This document shows positions 1-8,197 of a stretch of DNA of 64,000 nucleotides, in pieces; within the stretch, counting starts at the first letter, position 1, and every line of letters begins with the position of its first letter. Location of the stretch: assembly GCA_965371445.1 (NCBI GenBank), contig CBDUYN010000022.1, forward strand, positions 1 through 64,000, given 5' to 3'. The DNA comes from DASWIG01 sp965371445 (GTDB lineage Bacteria; Acidobacteriota; Thermoanaerobaculia; Multivoradales; J023). The notes beneath the pieces were generated by a model. That model was not told the DNA's origin. It did no database searches and worked only from the letters and a program-made list of their open reading frames with translations. Both the position numbers and the translations under genes were made by a program.

Positions 1-3
1 CCG

Positions 4-400
4 TTTTGCCCGATTTAAGAGCCCATTTTTCAGGACGGGATGTCTTTTGCCCTGAAAAAATAGCATCCAGCCCTGAAATTTTTCTCTTTTGCGGGCAAAT
101 CGGTGCGATCTGGCGGCACAGGGACGCCCTCGGCCGGGCAAAACGTCTTTTCAGACTCACTGGCGAGCCTTTGGCCCGGAAATGTGAGACGAAATGTTTT
201 AAGGCCGCTGTTTTGCCCAGGGCAAAAGACGAACAAACGCCGATTGGAAGTCTTTTGCCCTGGGCAAAAGACTTCCCTTTCTGGAATGGCCGCTCTTGGT
301 TCGCAGCAAGAGACCTCCCATCGCCACTTTCTCGCTCTTCGCCGCAGATAAAAGACTTACAAGTCTGAAATGGCCGCGATTATTCCGGGCAAAAGAGGAG
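4..400. repeat. Decaying array of TTTTGCCC / GGGCAAAA inverted repeats
   Basis: Non-coding stretch built from repeated copies of GTCTTTTGCCC and its complement GGGCAAAAGAC. The best unit is a perfect palindrome at 246-276 (arms GGAAGTCTTTTGCCC and its reverse complement, central T). A shorter one lies at 211-227. Half-sites are at 4-11, 42-54, 87-99 (degenerate), 136-144 and 387-395. A second shared word, CTGRAATGGCCGC, follows at 281-293 and 365-377. ORFs across this stretch have no recognisable product and I treat them as noise. Confidence 0.75.
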
Positions 401-495
401 CCATCGGGGACTGCGCGCCAGACCCGTTTGCCCAGGGATCCAAACCTCATCCGCCCTTGCCGAACGGTTTGGCTTCGGGCTCCGGCGCATTCTCG

Positions 496-768
496 CTACG
501 GCCAAACCGGATTTCCGCCACTCCCGCCCAACGCCAAGAGGCCGACGGCCACCGACGGCAAGCCAGAGAGCCCGTAGCTCCGTCCTGTAGCGGCGACTCT
601 CGCTCGCCATCTTGCGCCCGGCGGGATGCCCCAGGTGGCCGAGGCCATGACGTGGGGCTCGGCCATGCCCGTGGCGAGCCAGGCTTCCCGCAGGTCCGCA
701 CCGGTCGCCGCCAGGTTGGCGATCGAGCCGCTGTTGGCCAGGGCAGGCTCGTATGCCGTTCTCGGCAT
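496..768 (-). CDS. Possible 90-aa small protein just downstream of the radical SAM gene
   Basis: An ATG opens 11 bases after the radical SAM stop codon and the frame runs 90 codons. Codons in the first half are strongly GC-ending, like a real gene here (for example ADLREAWLATGMAEPH and MASATWGIPPG). The second half looks less coding-like. There is no clear Shine-Dalgarno site, no cysteine and no family I recognise. Its position at the end of the operon would suit a small substrate or accessory peptide. It could equally be the decayed tail of another gene. I hold it only as a candidate. Confidence 0.3.
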   Translation of the reverse strand: MPRTAYEPALANSGSIANLAATGADLREAWLATGMAEPHVMASATWGIPPGARWRARVAATGRSYGLSGLPSVAVGLLALGGSGGNPVWP

Positions 769-779
769 AAGAGCCGGCC

Positions 780-1826
780 CTACTGCGCCGCGAGGACCCT
801 CAATCCTCCGGCTGCCGTCCGAGGATCCGCAAATCCCTTCATCGGACACTGGAGCTCTTCCTCCTCGCCGCTGAAGAGCCCCCGGAGCCAGCCGTTCAGA
901 AGGTCGTTGTCGATCTTCGCCGTCCCGTCGCTGCGTAGACGGCCGACGCGGTTCTTGGGATGGTTGAGCGCCACGGTACACTTGGCGATCTCGCCGGTCG
1001 AGCGGATGACGAAGGAATTGGCCGCCGCGGCGTAGCAGGGCCCGGGGGGTCGGCTCAGACGAAGCCCCAGCTCCCGCGCTCGGCGGCGGAGCTCCTCGAC
1101 GAGGTCGACCTCCCGTCCTTCGAGGACGGGGATCGCGGCGTCGTTCGCTCCGCCGAGGCGTGAGACCGGGCGCAGGAAGACCTCGAAGCGCTCGTCGTCC
1201 TTCAAATCTCGGCCGAGAAGCTCCAGGAAGCCTGGCAGCTCGGCCTGGTTCTCCCGGTCGACGTGGATGCGCAGGAGGACCTGGAAGTCGAGGTCCGAGT
1301 CGCGGGCCGCGAGCAGATTCGAGTAGATGCGCTCGAAGGTGCCGGCGCCGTCGGCTCGCCGGCGGTGCCGGTCGTGGGCCGACGCCGGGCCGTCGATCGA
1401 GATCTGGTAGCTCGTGACACCGAGGCGGAAGAGCCTCGTGAGGTCGTCGCGGCCGAGCAGGTAGCCGTTGGTCGTCATGCTGGCGTGCCGGCGCAGGTCC
1501 GAGCGTCCTCGGGCGAGCTCGCCGACGTGCGTCTGGATCTCTTCGACGATCGGCAGGGCCAGGAGGGGCTCGCCTCCGAACCACTCTATGGCGAGGGAAT
1601 CAAGCGCCGGCACGCGGTTGGCCAGGAGGTTCAACACGCCGTCGATCGTCGGCCGCTGCATGCGTCCGTGCTCGAAGTCCTCGTAGCAGTAGGTGCAGCG
1701 GAAGTTGCACTTCTCCGTCGGCATCAGGATCAGGTGCAAGACGTTTCCGGCGACGAACCTGGGGACCGCCGGGCGGCGAACCGCCGGCCGCGGCGGGGCG
1801 CTCTCCTCTGCGGTCGTTTTCGTCAT
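780..1826 (-). CDS. Radical SAM enzyme with SPASM/twitch-like C-terminus
   Basis: A 348-aa cytosolic protein. The radical SAM cluster motif CxxxCxxC is C40-C44-C47 in TEKCNFRCTYCYEDF, followed by the SAM-binding WFGGEPLL and QISIDGP segments. The C-terminal part carries further cysteines (GPCYAAAANSF, EIAKCTVAL, LQCPMKGF), as in SPASM or twitch domains that bind an auxiliary Fe-S cluster. Such enzymes usually modify peptides (RiPP maturases, sulfatase maturases). I chose ATG 1826 because the longer frame would overlap the upstream gene, which ends 13 bases before. Last or next-to-last gene of the operon starting at 7955. The substrate is not identified; the neighbouring 142-aa protein is the first suspect. 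Confidence 0.85.
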   Translation of the reverse strand: MTKTTAEESAPPRPAVRRPAVPRFVAGNVLHLILMPTEKCNFRCTYCYEDFEHGRMQRPTIDGVLNLLANRVPALDSLAIEWFGGEPLLALPIVEEIQTHVGELARGRSDLRRHASMTTNGYLLGRDDLTRLFRLGVTSYQISIDGPASAHDRHRRRADGAGTFERIYSNLLAARDSDLDFQVLLRIHVDRENQAELPGFLELLGRDLKDDERFEVFLRPVSRLGGANDAAIPVLEGREVDLVEELRRRARELGLRLSRPPGPCYAAAANSFVIRSTGEIAKCTVALNHPKNRVGRLRSDGTAKIDNDLLNGWLRGLFSGEEEELQCPMKGFADPRTAAGGLRVLAAQ

Positions 1827-1839
1827 CGGCTCTTTGACC

Positions 1840-2268
1840 TCAGTAGCAGGGTATGTCCATTCGCGCTCCCTCCAGACCGTCGTCGACCGCGGCGTAGCCG
1901 AGTATGTAGGGGTAAACGACTTCCTTCTCGACTGTCTCCCAGGAGTCTTTATCCACCATTGCACTTTGCAGCCACTCGTCAACGTAGATCTTGTACTCTC
2001 CAGCCTCCCCACGCCGAATCTCGACACCCTCTCCTCGAAGTGGATACTTCTTGTAGTCCTTTTCACCCCGGTAGGAAAGAACCTGTCGCCCAGGCACTTC
2101 TTTGTCGGTCCAATTTGTTTCCTTGACCATCTCGTCGTGTAGCTTCGTGCCCACGTGGAGGACGTACTTTCGTCGATCCGGGTCGCTTTCCCCCTCCTCT
2201 CTCCCTCGGGTAATCTTGACCTGCTTACTGCTAAGCAACAGTGCGGGATTCTTCTTGGTGGTACTCAT
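1840..2268 (-). CDS. 142-aa protein of unknown function (candidate radical SAM substrate)
   Basis: Starts with ATG behind GGGAGAT (spacer GTC region), overlaps the end of the metallopeptidase gene by 38 bases and ends 13 bases before the radical SAM gene, so the three are probably translated in series. It is charged (many K, E, D, R) with no signal peptide or membrane segment. It is tyrosine-rich in its second half (YKIYVDEW, VVYPYILGY) and ends ARMDIPCY with its only cysteine next to last. I do not recognise a family. The context (metallopeptidase before, radical SAM after) suggests a modified or processed target protein, but nothing in the sequence proves it. Confidence 0.75.
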   Translation of the reverse strand: MSTTKKNPALLLSSKQVKITRGREEGESDPDRRKYVLHVGTKLHDEMVKETNWTDKEVPGRQVLSYRGEKDYKKYPLRGEGVEIRRGEAGEYKIYVDEWLQSAMVDKDSWETVEKEVVYPYILGYAAVDDGLEGARMDIPCY

Positions 2269-4342
2269 GACGATCTCCCTTCGGCGTCTTTGGTTCTGTT
2301 TGGGGATGACAGATCACGCGGAACGATTTCTCTGCTTTCACATGGTAAGGCTTGGGATCGCGTTCTTTCGTGCGCTTCTCCTCAGGCTTGTCGTTGTAGT
2401 CGACGAGCCACAGGAGGTGGGCTTCGACTTTGTAGAAACCCGTCTCGTTCAATTCTACGGGAGCGTCCAAATGGACATGGTATGTGATGGGATCGTCTTC
2501 GCGCAGCAACGTTGTGTCCGCCAGGCCCGCGAGTCTGCGGGGAAAGCGCGTCGGAGAGATCTCGATCCGCCGCGCGGACGGCGTGAGGAGGGTTAATCCG
2601 AGACGTCCGTGTCGAAGATCGGCCTGTAGCTCGTTCGGACAAAGGACATGTTTCTCCAGCGACGTCAGCTTCAAGGTAAGCTTCTTCAGGAAAAGCTTTT
2701 TGCGGCAACCTTTAGAGCATTTTGGCAGACATTCTTCAGTGCATTTTCCGGCCACGGCCCTGGGCGAATTGAGCTCCAAGTGCAGCTCCTTGGTCTCGTC
2801 GATGAGCTCCTGGACCTCCACCGCGGTGGCCCGGTAGCGATGGCCGAAGGGAACACCGCCGGGGCTCACCCATAGATCCGGAAGATGGAAAAGACGGTAG
2901 TTGTCGGAGGAGGAGTGGTCGTCGATCCTTTTCCCCTCGAGAGCCGGCTGCATGAGACCGGACTCCATAGGGTTGTGGTAGAGGCCCTGCATATGTCCCA
3001 GCTCGTGCCACAAGACCCGGCGGAAGAAACTGGGATCATCCATCAGCTCCTTCTGGGAATCCGTCTCCAACTTGGGTTCCGGCTTCGCCTTCAACTCCCG
3101 CTTCGGCTTCGGCTTCGCGTTCAATTTCGCTTTTGCGGCGATCGCGGCACCCTGTCGCGGCCTGTCGCGCCGATCGTCACCGACGTCGTAACGGTTGCCA
3201 CCGGCGTCGTACATCAAGCCCTTAGGTTTCCCCGTCATACCAAGCTCGATGTCGTCGACAATGAGAAAACGATAAATCCAAGGCTCGAACCTTTCTGTCA
3301 CCAGCAAGCTGTTGCTGTTTTTGCCCGGGATGAATTTGTCGTGAAACCTTTGCAGTCGATGTTGGGTCCAGCCGGCGCTTTCTCCGACGCTCCGATCGGC
3401 ACTCTGTTCGGCGCTCTGTTTAACGCCCTGCTCGACTTCATGCTCGGGCCTCTGTTTGTTGGCGACGATCTGGGCATCTTTCGTCACTTTCTCGGCCGAT
3501 TCCGGCAATTCCACGGACCAACCCGCACCTCTCATCGCCCTTTCCCAGGACAACGAGTCCCAGACCTGATTCCACAGGCCGTCGGCCTGCAAGAGTTTGT
3601 AGAGGTCGTAGACTTTCACCTTCGCGTGCCGAACCTCCTGCTTCGAGATCCTGATCATGCCGATCGTTCCGACGACCGTCCCCAGGGCGTTGACGACCGC
3701 GTAGGTCTTCGGCACCGGCGTCGTCTTCCACGCATCCGGTGGAGGCTCGTCGAGTCGGAAAGTGAGCGACTGGCGCGATTCCCAACCATAATCGAGGCCA
3801 CAGTAGGCTCTGGTGTCGAAGCCAAGACGGAGACCGCCGTCTTCGCTTTTCGTCAAGGCTTCGCTTTTCGTCAGGGCTTCCAAACGGAGGTAGTAGCGGT
3901 AGCTTTCTCGCGGCAGCTGAAGCCCTGCGATTCGTCCGTGTTCGCTGCGTTCATCTGCACGTCGTTTTTTCTCGATCTCTTCTTCGTCGAAGTTGAAGCC
4001 ACGTTGGAGCTCTTTGAGCTCGTGAGGTTTGCACGAATAGAGGTCGGCGCTGCCGCTCACCCGGACCTTTCGCCACTTCCACCGCTTCCACCACTTGTCC
4101 TCGGGGGTCTCGATTTCGGAATAGAGAGTCGGGAACGGAGACCATTTGCCATAACGAATTCGCAGGACGCCGGCGAAGGCATTGGCTTCCACGCCGTCTT
4201 CACAGGCCACCCTGGGATGAAGCCACAGAAAATAGGCTCCCGGGGCGAGGTTCTCCACCGATTTCTTCGGGAGGTCGAGCTCCCGCGGCAGGGGCGGGGC
4301 GGCGGCGTCGTATTCCACAGTCCAGTCTCGTGGGTCGCTCAT
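2231..4342 (-). CDS. Large cytosolic metzincin-like zinc metallopeptidase
   Basis: A 703-aa protein with no signal peptide. It has a full HExxHxxGxxH zinc site, HELGHMQGLYH, with H446, E447, H450 and H456, followed closely by a candidate Met-turn (ESGLMQP), the layout of metzincin peptidases. The first 400 residues match nothing I know and include a direct repeat ALTKSE-ALTKSE. A lysine/proline-rich linker (KPKPKRELKAKPEPK) precedes the catalytic site. A CxxxCxxxCxxxC cluster (CTEECLPKCSKGC) lies downstream and may bind metal. The start has AGGAGAG upstream. It begins 34 bases after the CHAT gene and overlaps the 142-aa gene. The substrate is unknown. Confidence 0.8.
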   Translation of the reverse strand: MSDPRDWTVEYDAAAPPLPRELDLPKKSVENLAPGAYFLWLHPRVACEDGVEANAFAGVLRIRYGKWSPFPTLYSEIETPEDKWWKRWKWRKVRVSGSADLYSCKPHELKELQRGFNFDEEEIEKKRRADERSEHGRIAGLQLPRESYRYYLRLEALTKSEALTKSEDGGLRLGFDTRAYCGLDYGWESRQSLTFRLDEPPPDAWKTTPVPKTYAVVNALGTVVGTIGMIRISKQEVRHAKVKVYDLYKLLQADGLWNQVWDSLSWERAMRGAGWSVELPESAEKVTKDAQIVANKQRPEHEVEQGVKQSAEQSADRSVGESAGWTQHRLQRFHDKFIPGKNSNSLLVTERFEPWIYRFLIVDDIELGMTGKPKGLMYDAGGNRYDVGDDRRDRPRQGAAIAAKAKLNAKPKPKRELKAKPEPKLETDSQKELMDDPSFFRRVLWHELGHMQGLYHNPMESGLMQPALEGKRIDDHSSSDNYRLFHLPDLWVSPGGVPFGHRYRATAVEVQELIDETKELHLELNSPRAVAGKCTEECLPKCSKGCRKKLFLKKLTLKLTSLEKHVLCPNELQADLRHGRLGLTLLTPSARRIEISPTRFPRRLAGLADTTLLREDDPITYHVHLDAPVELNETGFYKVEAHLLWLVDYNDKPEEKRTKERDPKPYHVKAEKSFRVICHPQTEPKTPKGDRHEYHQEESRTVA

Positions 4343-4376
4343 CGTGCTCTCCTGGTGTCAGATCTTCGATTTCAGC

Positions 4377-7300
4377 TCACCGCCAGTTCCCCGTCGCCAC
4401 GAAAGCCGCCCAGAAGAAGGGGTGGGTCGGCTCTCCGGCCAGTCGCCGTTCTCTGAGGACGGCGAGCGACGCGGAGCGAACGGAGGCAGCGGTCGTTTCT
4501 TTGCGGGAAAATCGCGCTCGGTAGAGCTCTCTCATCCACTCTCTCGTGGCCTGGTCCTCGACGGGCCAGAGGCTCAGGATCAGGGTGTCGGCCCCGGCGA
4601 GGCGAAAGCTGCGGGCCAGCCCCAGCACACCCTCCCCGGAGGCCACCTGGCCGATCGCCGTTTCGCAGGCGGAGAGCACCGCCCAGCTCACCCCCGAAAG
4701 GTCGAGGCCGGCGATCTCCGGGAGGGTCAGGATTCCGTCGTCCTCGCCGGAGGCGGGGTTGCCGGGACGGTTCGCTCCGGCAAAGGCGAGCCCCGGGACG
4801 AATCCCTTCGTCTCGGCAGGATCGAGCAGGTCCTTGAGCGTCAGGTCCCCGAGACCGCGCGCCGTCGTCCCGCCGCGGCACTCCAGGTCGAAGAAGGCGT
4901 GGGTGGCGACGTGCAGCGTCGAGTACCTCGACGCCAGCCGCTTGAAGTCGGATTCGGTGGCCGCGGCGGCGGCCAGCTCCTCGACCGGGGCCTCGTCTCC
5001 GGCGCCGGCGCGAAAGAGCGCCGCGACCTCGGCGACCTCGGCCCGGGCCTCCGGCAACCGGGTGAAGTAAAGCGATCCACGTCCCCGGCATGGATCGCGC
5101 AGGAATTCGCGGAATTCGCGGAAATAAGAGCCGGCCGCCTCGCGCCAGCGCTCGAAAAGAGGCGGGAGCGGCTCGAGGTCTGCCACCGCGCCGGCGTTGA
5201 AATCGGCGCCTCCGATCGCCAGCAGGCTCTGCGGCCGAGACGTCGCGTCCCAGCGCTTGGCGAGGTCCCGCTCGCTTAAGAGGCGGTGGAGCTCGTAGCC
5301 TTCTTCGATCAGATAGCCGGAGCCCGAGTCCCCCGGAAGCGCCGCCAAGGGGAGGAGGAAGAGGGCACCGTCGTTGACCACGAAGAAGCGCCGCGTCTCC
5401 CCGGCCAGCCGGGCCACCGGGTCCCAGAGAGCTTGCTTCAGCTTGACGCCCTCGCGGCGCAGGCTCGCCTCGTTCTGCGGCCAGTTGCCGTTGAGCTCGA
5501 GCAGCACCCGGCGCCATCGAAGGATCCGAGCGTCGAGCTCGTCGGCCGGTCCGAGGTGGACGAAATGGGCTCGGCCCTCGCCGGCGAGGGCCACGAACGC
5601 GCCGTAGCGTCCACCCTCGCCGAAGACGCCGGAGCCGTCGAAGCGGACGAAGGCGACGAGCGCGCTTTCCTCGGGGAGCTCGCCGAGGAGGTCGTCGAGC
5701 GCGAGCGGGGAGCGCGGGGCGCCGGACCGAGCGGGTGCCGCCTTCTCGGCGAAGGCACTTTCGGCCGCCTCGAGCTGGTCGTCGGCATAGCGGAGCTGCA
5801 TCCTGCGCTCCTCCACCGTCTTAATGCGACGCGTCCGGACCTGCGTTGCCGCCAGGCGCCGCCGCGCGACGCCGAGCTGGTCCAGCAGGTCTTGCACCTC
5901 GGTCCCGGCTTGCCGGGCCCATGCGGAGCGCTCTTCGAGCTCGTCGACGACAAGGCCCCGGTTGCGCCCCACCGCTTCCCACACCTCGGCGACCCGCTCC
6001 GGGACGTCGCCCGCCTTGGCCAGCAAAGCCAGGGCGAGGTCCAGGCTGTCGCGGTTGGCGAGCGCGTAGCGCCGGGCCGAGTCCGGCGGCAGGACGCGAA
6101 TCGTCGGTGCGAGATGACGAGCGTAGAGGTTGGCGGCGGCGGCGGCCTCTTGAAGCGCCGCGGCGCCGCCGTTGGAAGCCAGCAGGCGAGCGCGCAACAG
6201 GTGGTGGCGCGCCTGCGCGGCGTAAGCTGCCTCGCCGAGGCCGGGCAGCTTCTCCGCGACGAGCCCAAGGGTCTTCTCGGCGGCGGCCTCTCCCAGGTCC
6301 AACTCGGCCTCGGCCAGGACCAGCAGGGTGTCGACGAGGGCGGGATGGGGGTCGCCGTAGCTTTGCAGGGCCTTTGCGGACGCCCGGTAGAGGTCGAGGG
6401 CGCCTTGCGGGTCGCCCTTGGCCTTGGCGAGATCGGCGAGCCCACGCAGCGTCTGTGCGTAGTCCTCCATGGGCCGTACCTCCTCCTCCACCGACTCCTG
6501 GGCCCGCCGCGCGTCGACGAGAAGGACCTCTCCCTCTTCGGGCTTCCCGGTCGTGGTGAGCAACGTCCCGAGCTTGCCGGCGACGGCGGCCGTCTGCATC
6601 GCGTCCTCCATGCTCTGAAGCACCGCCAACGCCTCCCGGTAATGAGTGTCGGCTTTCTGCGTCTGCCCGAGCTCCTCGTACACCTCGGCCAGGCTGACCA
6701 GGCCTTCCACGTAGTAGTCGTGGTTGCCGTAGCCCTCTTTGAGGAGCGGCACGGCTTCCACGTAGTGCTGGAGCGCCGCCGAGAGGTCGCCGAGGAGGAA
6801 GTACAGCTTGCCCAGCATCCGGAGGCTCGTGGCGACGAGGCTCATGTAGCGGCCCCCGGCGAGCGCCAGGCGCATCTCGTAGCTGTCTTCAAGGTCCTGC
6901 TGGGCCTCCCCCAACCGGCCGACCTGCATCAAAGCCACGCCGCGGTTGTGGTAGGCGCGGGCGATCTGTGGATGGCCCGCCGGATGGACGTCCAGGCGAA
7001 CCTGGAGCGCCTGGTCCACGATCGCGAGCGCCTCGCCGTAGAGCTGGCGACGGTTCAAGAGCTTGCCCACGACGTTCAGGCATCCGGCGTAGGTGCCGCT
7101 GCGCTCGTCGGCCGCCCGGGCGAGAGCCACCGAGCGCAAAGCGATGGCGAGAGCTGCATCCTGTGCGACCACCTCGGAGCCCAAGGTGGCGATGCCGGCG
7201 CTTTCCAGGGTGCCGCGGACGCTCCGCCCCACCGCGGTCTGCGCATCGAGGAGGTCCGCGACCCACGGCAGCTGCCGCGCCCTGACTTCTCCTTCGTCTC

Positions 7301-7955
7301 CCCAGTCCTCGACGAGCTCGACGAACCAGGTGAGCAGCTTCGCGACCTCCAGGCTCTCGGTGCCGTGGGCTTGCTCCCACAGGAGGCGGGCTTGCTCGAA
7401 GTGCTCCAGGGCCTCGACGGCGCGGCGCGCATCGAGTTTCACCATCAGCTGCGAACCCACGATCCGGTGGCTACGCCCCAGCGCCTGGCGGTCGACCGGC
7501 GCCTGGAGCTGGCGAATTCGCAACGCCCGGCGCGCCAAGGCGAGCTCCTCGTCGCTTCGCGGGCCGACCCAGAAGCGGCTTTCGGCGAGGACCTCCAAGG
7601 CGTCGGCGGTCTCCAGGGAGTCCGGCCCGTGCTCGCCCTCGGCGCGGGCCAGGAGCGGTTCCGCCAGGTCTTTGGCCACGGCACGGCATCCACGTTTCAG
7701 GAGGTCGCGAGCCTGGCGGGTCAGCTCGGAGACCGTCCCGGAGCCCGTCACCTCCGACGGGCAGTCGGCCGGGCCCTGCGCCGAGGCGGCGCTCGCCAGG
7801 AGGAGGACGAAGGCGAAGGCGACGAATCGTGCCGGCCGTCCCCGTGCGGGTCGATTCAGCAGACGCTTCGGCGTCCCGGCGGCCGGCGTTCCGGCATCCG
7901 CCGTGGGAAGGCCGATTGCGGTCCCGTTCGGACCCTGCGGATCAGTGGTCTGCAT
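4377..7955 (-). CDS. Exported TPR-CHAT caspase-like protease
   Basis: 1192 aa. A basic N-terminus of about 42 residues leads into a hydrophobic stretch (FVAFAFVLLLASAASAQG), a Sec signal peptide with a long n-region or a membrane anchor. Helical TPR units fill roughly residues 60-640. The C-terminal 350 residues form a CHAT domain (caspase-like peptidase). The catalytic pair is visible: H1019 in LHVATHAFFD and C1097 in VLSACETA, followed by the usual GxxGLARSF and SLWPV segments, so it should be active. The start has GAGGTGAGGTGGG upstream. First gene of the operon with the metallopeptidase, the 142-aa protein and the radical SAM enzyme. The export signal is odd, since those partners look cytosolic. 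Confidence 0.88.
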   Translation of the reverse strand: MQTTDPQGPNGTAIGLPTADAGTPAAGTPKRLLNRPARGRPARFVAFAFVLLLASAASAQGPADCPSEVTGSGTVSELTRQARDLLKRGCRAVAKDLAEPLLARAEGEHGPDSLETADALEVLAESRFWVGPRSDEELALARRALRIRQLQAPVDRQALGRSHRIVGSQLMVKLDARRAVEALEHFEQARLLWEQAHGTESLEVAKLLTWFVELVEDWGDEGEVRARQLPWVADLLDAQTAVGRSVRGTLESAGIATLGSEVVAQDAALAIALRSVALARAADERSGTYAGCLNVVGKLLNRRQLYGEALAIVDQALQVRLDVHPAGHPQIARAYHNRGVALMQVGRLGEAQQDLEDSYEMRLALAGGRYMSLVATSLRMLGKLYFLLGDLSAALQHYVEAVPLLKEGYGNHDYYVEGLVSLAEVYEELGQTQKADTHYREALAVLQSMEDAMQTAAVAGKLGTLLTTTGKPEEGEVLLVDARRAQESVEEEVRPMEDYAQTLRGLADLAKAKGDPQGALDLYRASAKALQSYGDPHPALVDTLLVLAEAELDLGEAAAEKTLGLVAEKLPGLGEAAYAAQARHHLLRARLLASNGGAAALQEAAAAANLYARHLAPTIRVLPPDSARRYALANRDSLDLALALLAKAGDVPERVAEVWEAVGRNRGLVVDELEERSAWARQAGTEVQDLLDQLGVARRRLAATQVRTRRIKTVEERRMQLRYADDQLEAAESAFAEKAAPARSGAPRSPLALDDLLGELPEESALVAFVRFDGSGVFGEGGRYGAFVALAGEGRAHFVHLGPADELDARILRWRRVLLELNGNWPQNEASLRREGVKLKQALWDPVARLAGETRRFFVVNDGALFLLPLAALPGDSGSGYLIEEGYELHRLLSERDLAKRWDATSRPQSLLAIGGADFNAGAVADLEPLPPLFERWREAAGSYFREFREFLRDPCRGRGSLYFTRLPEARAEVAEVAALFRAGAGDEAPVEELAAAAATESDFKRLASRYSTLHVATHAFFDLECRGGTTARGLGDLTLKDLLDPAETKGFVPGLAFAGANRPGNPASGEDDGILTLPEIAGLDLSGVSWAVLSACETAIGQVASGEGVLGLARSFRLAGADTLILSLWPVEDQATREWMRELYRARFSRKETTAASVRSASLAVLRERRLAGEPTHPFFWAAFVATGNWR

Positions 7956-8012
7956 CGTCCCACCTCACCTCGGACGTCAGGTACGTCCTGGTCGTTTGCT
8001 TTGTCTTCAAAC

Positions 8013-8027
8013 CGAGCTCTGAGCTCG
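8013..8027. promoter_or_regulatory. 15-base palindrome upstream of the CHAT operon
   Basis: CGAGCTCTGAGCTCG is a perfect 7+1+7 palindrome about 58 bases upstream of the CHAT start codon. Its place suits an operator for the minus-strand operon. No regulator gene is adjacent, so the assignment rests on position and symmetry only. Confidence 0.3.
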
Positions 8028-8043
8028 ATCCTACACCCACCGT

Positions 8044-8062
8044 GGACCCCACGACGGGGTCC
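8044..8062 (-). terminator. Hairpin between the S41 protease and CHAT genes
   Basis: GGACCCC-ACGAC-GGGGTCC forms a 7-bp GC stem with a 5-base loop, about 135 bases past the S41 protease stop. There is no T-run after it on the minus strand, so if it ends transcription it is not a classic intrinsic terminator. Confidence 0.3.
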
Positions 8063-8197
8063 TTACGGTGAGACAGACGCAGGGCCGCGATTTTTCCTCT
8101 GCGGAGGGGGGATCGCAGACGGTCGTAGGAGCAGGCTCCGAGCCGGGCGCGGAGCCTGCCGCCGGACTTTGCAGGTCAGCCCTGCAAAGCAGGCAAC

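Noticed and set aside
1827..2066. 80-codon N-terminal extension of the radical SAM frame
   Set aside because: It overlaps the 142-aa gene in another frame and shows no radical SAM-like sequence; ATG 1826 fits the operon spacing.
2885..4456. A 523-codon plus-strand ORF opposite the metallopeptidase
   Set aside because: The minus strand carries the HExxHxxGxxH gene; the plus frame has no recognisable feature.
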